Source: Paenibacillus uliginis N3/975 (lineage in GTDB: Bacteria; Bacillota; Bacilli; Paenibacillales; Paenibacillaceae). Taken from it: a stretch of 64,000 nt of DNA. Every line of letters starts with the position of its first letter. Within the stretch, counting starts at the first letter, position 1. Position numbers and translations under genes: made by a program. Location of the stretch: assembly GCF_900177425.1 (NCBI RefSeq), contig NZ_LT840184.1:2170238-2234237 (forward strand), given 5' to 3'. Below the pieces are notes generated by a model, which was given only the letters and a program-made list of their open reading frames with translations, was not told the origin of the DNA and did not search any database. Positions 61,892 through 64,000 of this stretch are shown one piece after another.

Positions 61892-62788
61892 TTATCCTGC
61901 AGCAACGGTTTCTTCACACGTATCGGAGCAGAAGCCTTGGTGCAGCTCTTCACATTTTTCACAGCAGATGTGCTGTAGATGACAAGCATCATTGGCACAG
62001 TTAATGTACCGGTCTTCAGGCTCACCGCAATGATGGCATTTACCTACAATAACATCTTCATCCGTATGATTGATCGGCACGGATATACGCTCGTCAAATA
62101 CATAACATTTACCGTCAAAGAGACGACCTTGAATTTCAGGATCTTTACCGTAGGTTACGATACCGCCGTCCAGCTGAGCGACGTCTTGGAAACCTTCCTT
62201 CAACATGAACCCGGTAAGCTTCTCACAACGGATACCGCCGGTGCAGTAAGTAAGAATTGTCTTGTCTTTATACTGACTCATATTTTCACGAATCCACTCA
62301 GGGAACTCACGGAACGATTCAACATCCGGACGGATCGCGTTTCTAAAATGACCGATATCATATTCGTAGTCCGTGCGGCCGTCGAGAACAATGACATCGT
62401 CCTGCTGAAGCTGCTCGAAAAATTGTTGTGGGGAGAGGCGTTTACCGCTAATCACATTCGGATCTAATTCATCATCCACTCGGAATGTAACGAGTTCTTT
62501 CCGGTGTCGGACGAACATTTTGCGGAATGCATGTCCCTCAGAAGGATCAGCCTTGAATACCATATCAGCAAACAGCGGATTGGATTTCATGTCCCGCATA
62601 TACTGTTCCGTCTGTTCAACCGTACCGGATACCGTACCATTAATGCCTTCAGAAGAGACAAGAATACGGCCTTTGAGTCCGAGATCCTTGCAGTACTGCA
62701 AATGCTCGCTCTTAAAGGCTTCGGGATCCGAGATATAGACGAATTTATAATATAATAAAATTTGATAGGACTGTTGTTGTTCAGTCAT
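61892..62788 (-). CDS. trhO: tRNA uridine hydroxylase TrhO (rhodanese-like, UPF0176)
   Basis: 298 residues, starting at the ATG after AGGTGATC. The N-terminal ferredoxin-like acylphosphatase fold (VSSEGINGTVSGT) is followed by a rhodanese domain with LDGRTDYEYDIGHFRNAIRP and the active-site loop YCTGGIRCEK (Cys182, Cys188). The C-terminus adds a Cys-rich block (CHHCGE, then CHLQHICCEKC) that could bind zinc. TrhO-type proteins hydroxylate the wobble uridine U34 of certain tRNAs with oxygen. Length and motifs match Firmicute members. Confidence 0.9.
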   Translation of the reverse strand: MTEQQQSYQILLYYKFVYISDPEAFKSEHLQYCKDLGLKGRILVSSEGINGTVSGTVEQTEQYMRDMKSNPLFADMVFKADPSEGHAFRKMFVRHRKELVTFRVDDELDPNVISGKRLSPQQFFEQLQQDDVIVLDGRTDYEYDIGHFRNAIRPDVESFREFPEWIRENMSQYKDKTILTYCTGGIRCEKLTGFMLKEGFQDVAQLDGGIVTYGKDPEIQGRLFDGKCYVFDERISVPINHTDEDVIVGKCHHCGEPEDRYINCANDACHLQHICCEKCEELHQGFCSDTCEETVAAG

Positions 62789-63053
62789 GAATGATCACCT
62801 GTTCTTTTTGGGATTTCGGTTAAAGCATACTTATAAAATTGTAGTGAATTCTTGTCATTTAGTCAACTTTAATGTATAGAAAGTTTGGCAGTATTTATGC
62901 AGACATTAAAGGTAATAATATTTCGTCGCAAGGGGGTTGGAAGAGCACGGAATAGCGTATATGATAAGTTTATGGACTCCCAATGTTACAAGTGAACATT
63001 AAATAGGCTAACGTTTCGAGTCGAATTTTTCGTTTCTTGAGGAGTGTGCATCA

Positions 63054-63692
63054 ATGCTACATAAGGAAGAAGAAAAGGTACTATTGTTCCAGGGAGACAG
63101 CATTACCGATTGCGGCAGGAATTACGGTGATCCCGGAAGTCTTGGAAGCGGTTATGCATTAATGGTTGCAGGTAAGCTTGGCTTGAAGTACCCGGAAAAA
63201 AGAATGCGCTTTCTTAATCGTGGGATCAGCGGCAATCGTGTTGTTGATTTAAGGTCTCGCTGGGATGAAGATAGTATTAATCTGAACCCTTCGTGGGTAT
63301 CGATTTTGGTAGGTATTAATGAAGTGGGGTGGAGATACCACCGTGGAGAACCCACTTCAACACAAGCTTACTATGAAGGATACAGAGAGCTTTTGGTCCA
63401 AACCCGTGAAAAAACCGGTGCAAAAATCATTCTGATGGAGCCTTTCCTGCTTCCTGTCACCGAAGAGAAGAAGCATTGGCGCGAAGATTTGGATCCAAAG
63501 ATTCAAGCGGTGCGTGAATTGGCCCGTGAGTTTAATACACTATATGTACCATTAGACGGGTTGTTCGCAGCAGCAAGTGCACAGCATGATATGACGTATT
63601 ATGCCCCGGATGGAGTCCATCCTACACCGGCCGGGCACGCTTTAATGGCAGATGGGTGGCTCGCAGCACTTAAAGGTAAATCATTTTTATAA
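63054..63692 (+). CDS. SGNH/GDSL-family hydrolase
   Basis: 212 residues, cytoplasmic, with no signal peptide. Block I is FQGDSITDCGRN with nucleophile Ser16; block II Gly is in NRGISGNRV; block III is GINEVGW (Asn); and the catalytic Asp186/His189 lie in DGVHPTPAG. It resembles rhamnogalacturonan- or acetylxylan-esterase-like intracellular deacetylases of Bacilli. The precise ester is unknown. Start after TGAGGAG. It stands alone with a terminator after it. Confidence 0.88.
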   Translation: MLHKEEEKVLLFQGDSITDCGRNYGDPGSLGSGYALMVAGKLGLKYPEKRMRFLNRGISGNRVVDLRSRWDEDSINLNPSWVSILVGINEVGWRYHRGEPTSTQAYYEGYRELLVQTREKTGAKIILMEPFLLPVTEEKKHWREDLDPKIQAVRELAREFNTLYVPLDGLFAAASAQHDMTYYAPDGVHPTPAGHALMADGWLAALKGKSFL

Positions 63693-63724
63693 ACCGATTA
63701 TATTATAATCTTTAATGGTGAGAG

Positions 63725-63755
63725 AACATCTTCAGCAGAGCTGGGGATGTTTTTC
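63725..63755 (+). terminator. Terminator after the GDSL gene
   Basis: AACATCTTCAGC (63725-63736), AGA loop, GCTGGGGATGTT (63740-63751) with two G-U pairs, then Ts. Confidence 0.78.
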
Positions 63756-63777
63756 CTTATTTAATCAAAAATCACAA

Positions 63778-63805
63778 TTGACGTAACCTGCAACCTGCAT
63801 ATAAA
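63778..63805 (+). promoter_or_regulatory. Probable promoter of the right-end lipoprotein gene
   Basis: TTGACG (63778-63783), 16-base spacer, TATAAA (63800-63805), 130 bases before the start. The long leader between them shows no clear riboswitch. Confidence 0.45.
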
Positions 63806-63934
63806 ATATGCATAATAAACCGTTGTTCAAAACTATATTTTTTTGCTTTAATACTTTTATCGATAAAAGCGTTTCAGCGGTGTCGCTTTGTGTCGATCAT
63901 CAAATGTCTCGATAAAGAGAGGGGTTAATTTCCA

Positions 63935-64000
63935 TTGAAGAAAAAAATGTGGTTATCGTTGACATTGTCCGCGCTATTGCTGACAGCTGCCGGTTGCGGA
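63935..64000 (+). CDS. Lipoprotein, N-terminal part only (cut by window end)
   Basis: A TTG at 63935 follows GAGAGGGG and opens a frame encoding MKKKMWLSLTLSALLLTAAGCG, which then leaves the window. This is a lipoprotein signal peptide with lipobox T-A-A-G-C, so the Cys at residue 21 should be lipidated and the protein held on the outer face of the membrane. Many such proteins in this group are ABC-transporter binding proteins, but nothing beyond the signal is visible. Confidence 0.75.
   Translation, partial: MKKKMWLSLTLSALLLTAAGCG

Noticed and set aside
63840..63930. cre-like or riboswitch-like element before the lipoprotein gene (AAAAGCGTTTCAG)
   Set aside because: It fails the cre consensus at two fixed positions, and no conserved riboswitch core could be recognised.

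Overview
The window looks like chromosome from a Paenibacillus-type, low- to mid-GC, spore-former-related Firmicute. Strong AGGAGG-type ribosome binding sites, frequent TTG and GTG starts, an SLH-domain protein, a YpdA-type bacillithiol reductase, GlcT/EIIA/PtsG sugar uptake, odhAB and a homologue of the Bacillus replication terminator protein Rtp all point that way. I see no rRNA, tRNA, insertion sequence, prophage or CRISPR array. Both window ends cut through genes: an unidentified protein at the left and a lipoprotein at the right.

Layout. 1-2.5 kb: the end of a probable ABC export unit, a small HEPN-like protein and an S-layer-homology protein. 2.5-6.7 kb (minus): a BmrC/BmrD-like heterodimeric multidrug ABC exporter. 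It is preceded by a 31-codon leader peptide and an intrinsic terminator, which is the architecture of ribosome-mediated attenuation. 6.9-10.3 kb: a HesB-like protein, a Nudix hydrolase, an unknown gene and a homodimer-type ABC exporter. 10.4-13.9 kb (minus): a tight five-gene operon with a decaprenyl-phosphate-phosphoribose-synthase-like UbiA protein, a HAD-IB phosphatase, two four-helix SMR/EamA half-flippases and a GT-C-like membrane protein. Together these could make, flip and use a polyprenyl-phosphate pentose. 14-18.7 kb: DUF441, YpdA, an ArsR-type regulator, a PadR/DUF1700/DUF4097 operon and a small unknown protein.

19-29.1 kb: a type VII secretion (ESX/WXG100) locus with a YukD-like protein, an EccC-like three-ATPase motor that lacks FHA domains, an unknown 268-residue protein, a divergent and a canonical WXG100 protein, and then a transmembrane Ser/Thr-kinase-like protein, a von Willebrand A protein and a PP2C phosphatase. 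The last three look like a phosphorylation switch joined to the secretion system.

29.2-44.6 kb: mostly housekeeping and regulatory genes. These are an SDR, a secreted serine hydrolase, a two-component pair, DUF1992, HrpB, a Nudix protein, an acyltransferase, the Rtp homologue with a Gfo/Idh/MocA dehydrogenase, an MFS exporter with an ArsR-type regulator, a DivIVA-like protein and a cupin. 44.8-51.1 kb: a large hybrid histidine kinase, then the glucose PTS set glcT-crr-ptsG. Both glcT and ptsG are preceded by a GlcT-type RNA antiterminator overlapping a terminator, and ptsG also has a cre-like site. 51.3-64 kb: an amino-acid permease that seems to start at ATT, a LysE exporter, a 54-residue protein, another Gfo/Idh/MocA protein, a DUF72 protein, odhAB, a lactonase, DUF1450, TrhO, a GDSL esterase and the start of a lipoprotein gene.

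The most promising material is the pentose-lipid operon, the T7SS kinase/vWA/phosphatase module and the attenuated ABC exporter. All functional statements come from reading motifs and context; no database search was run.
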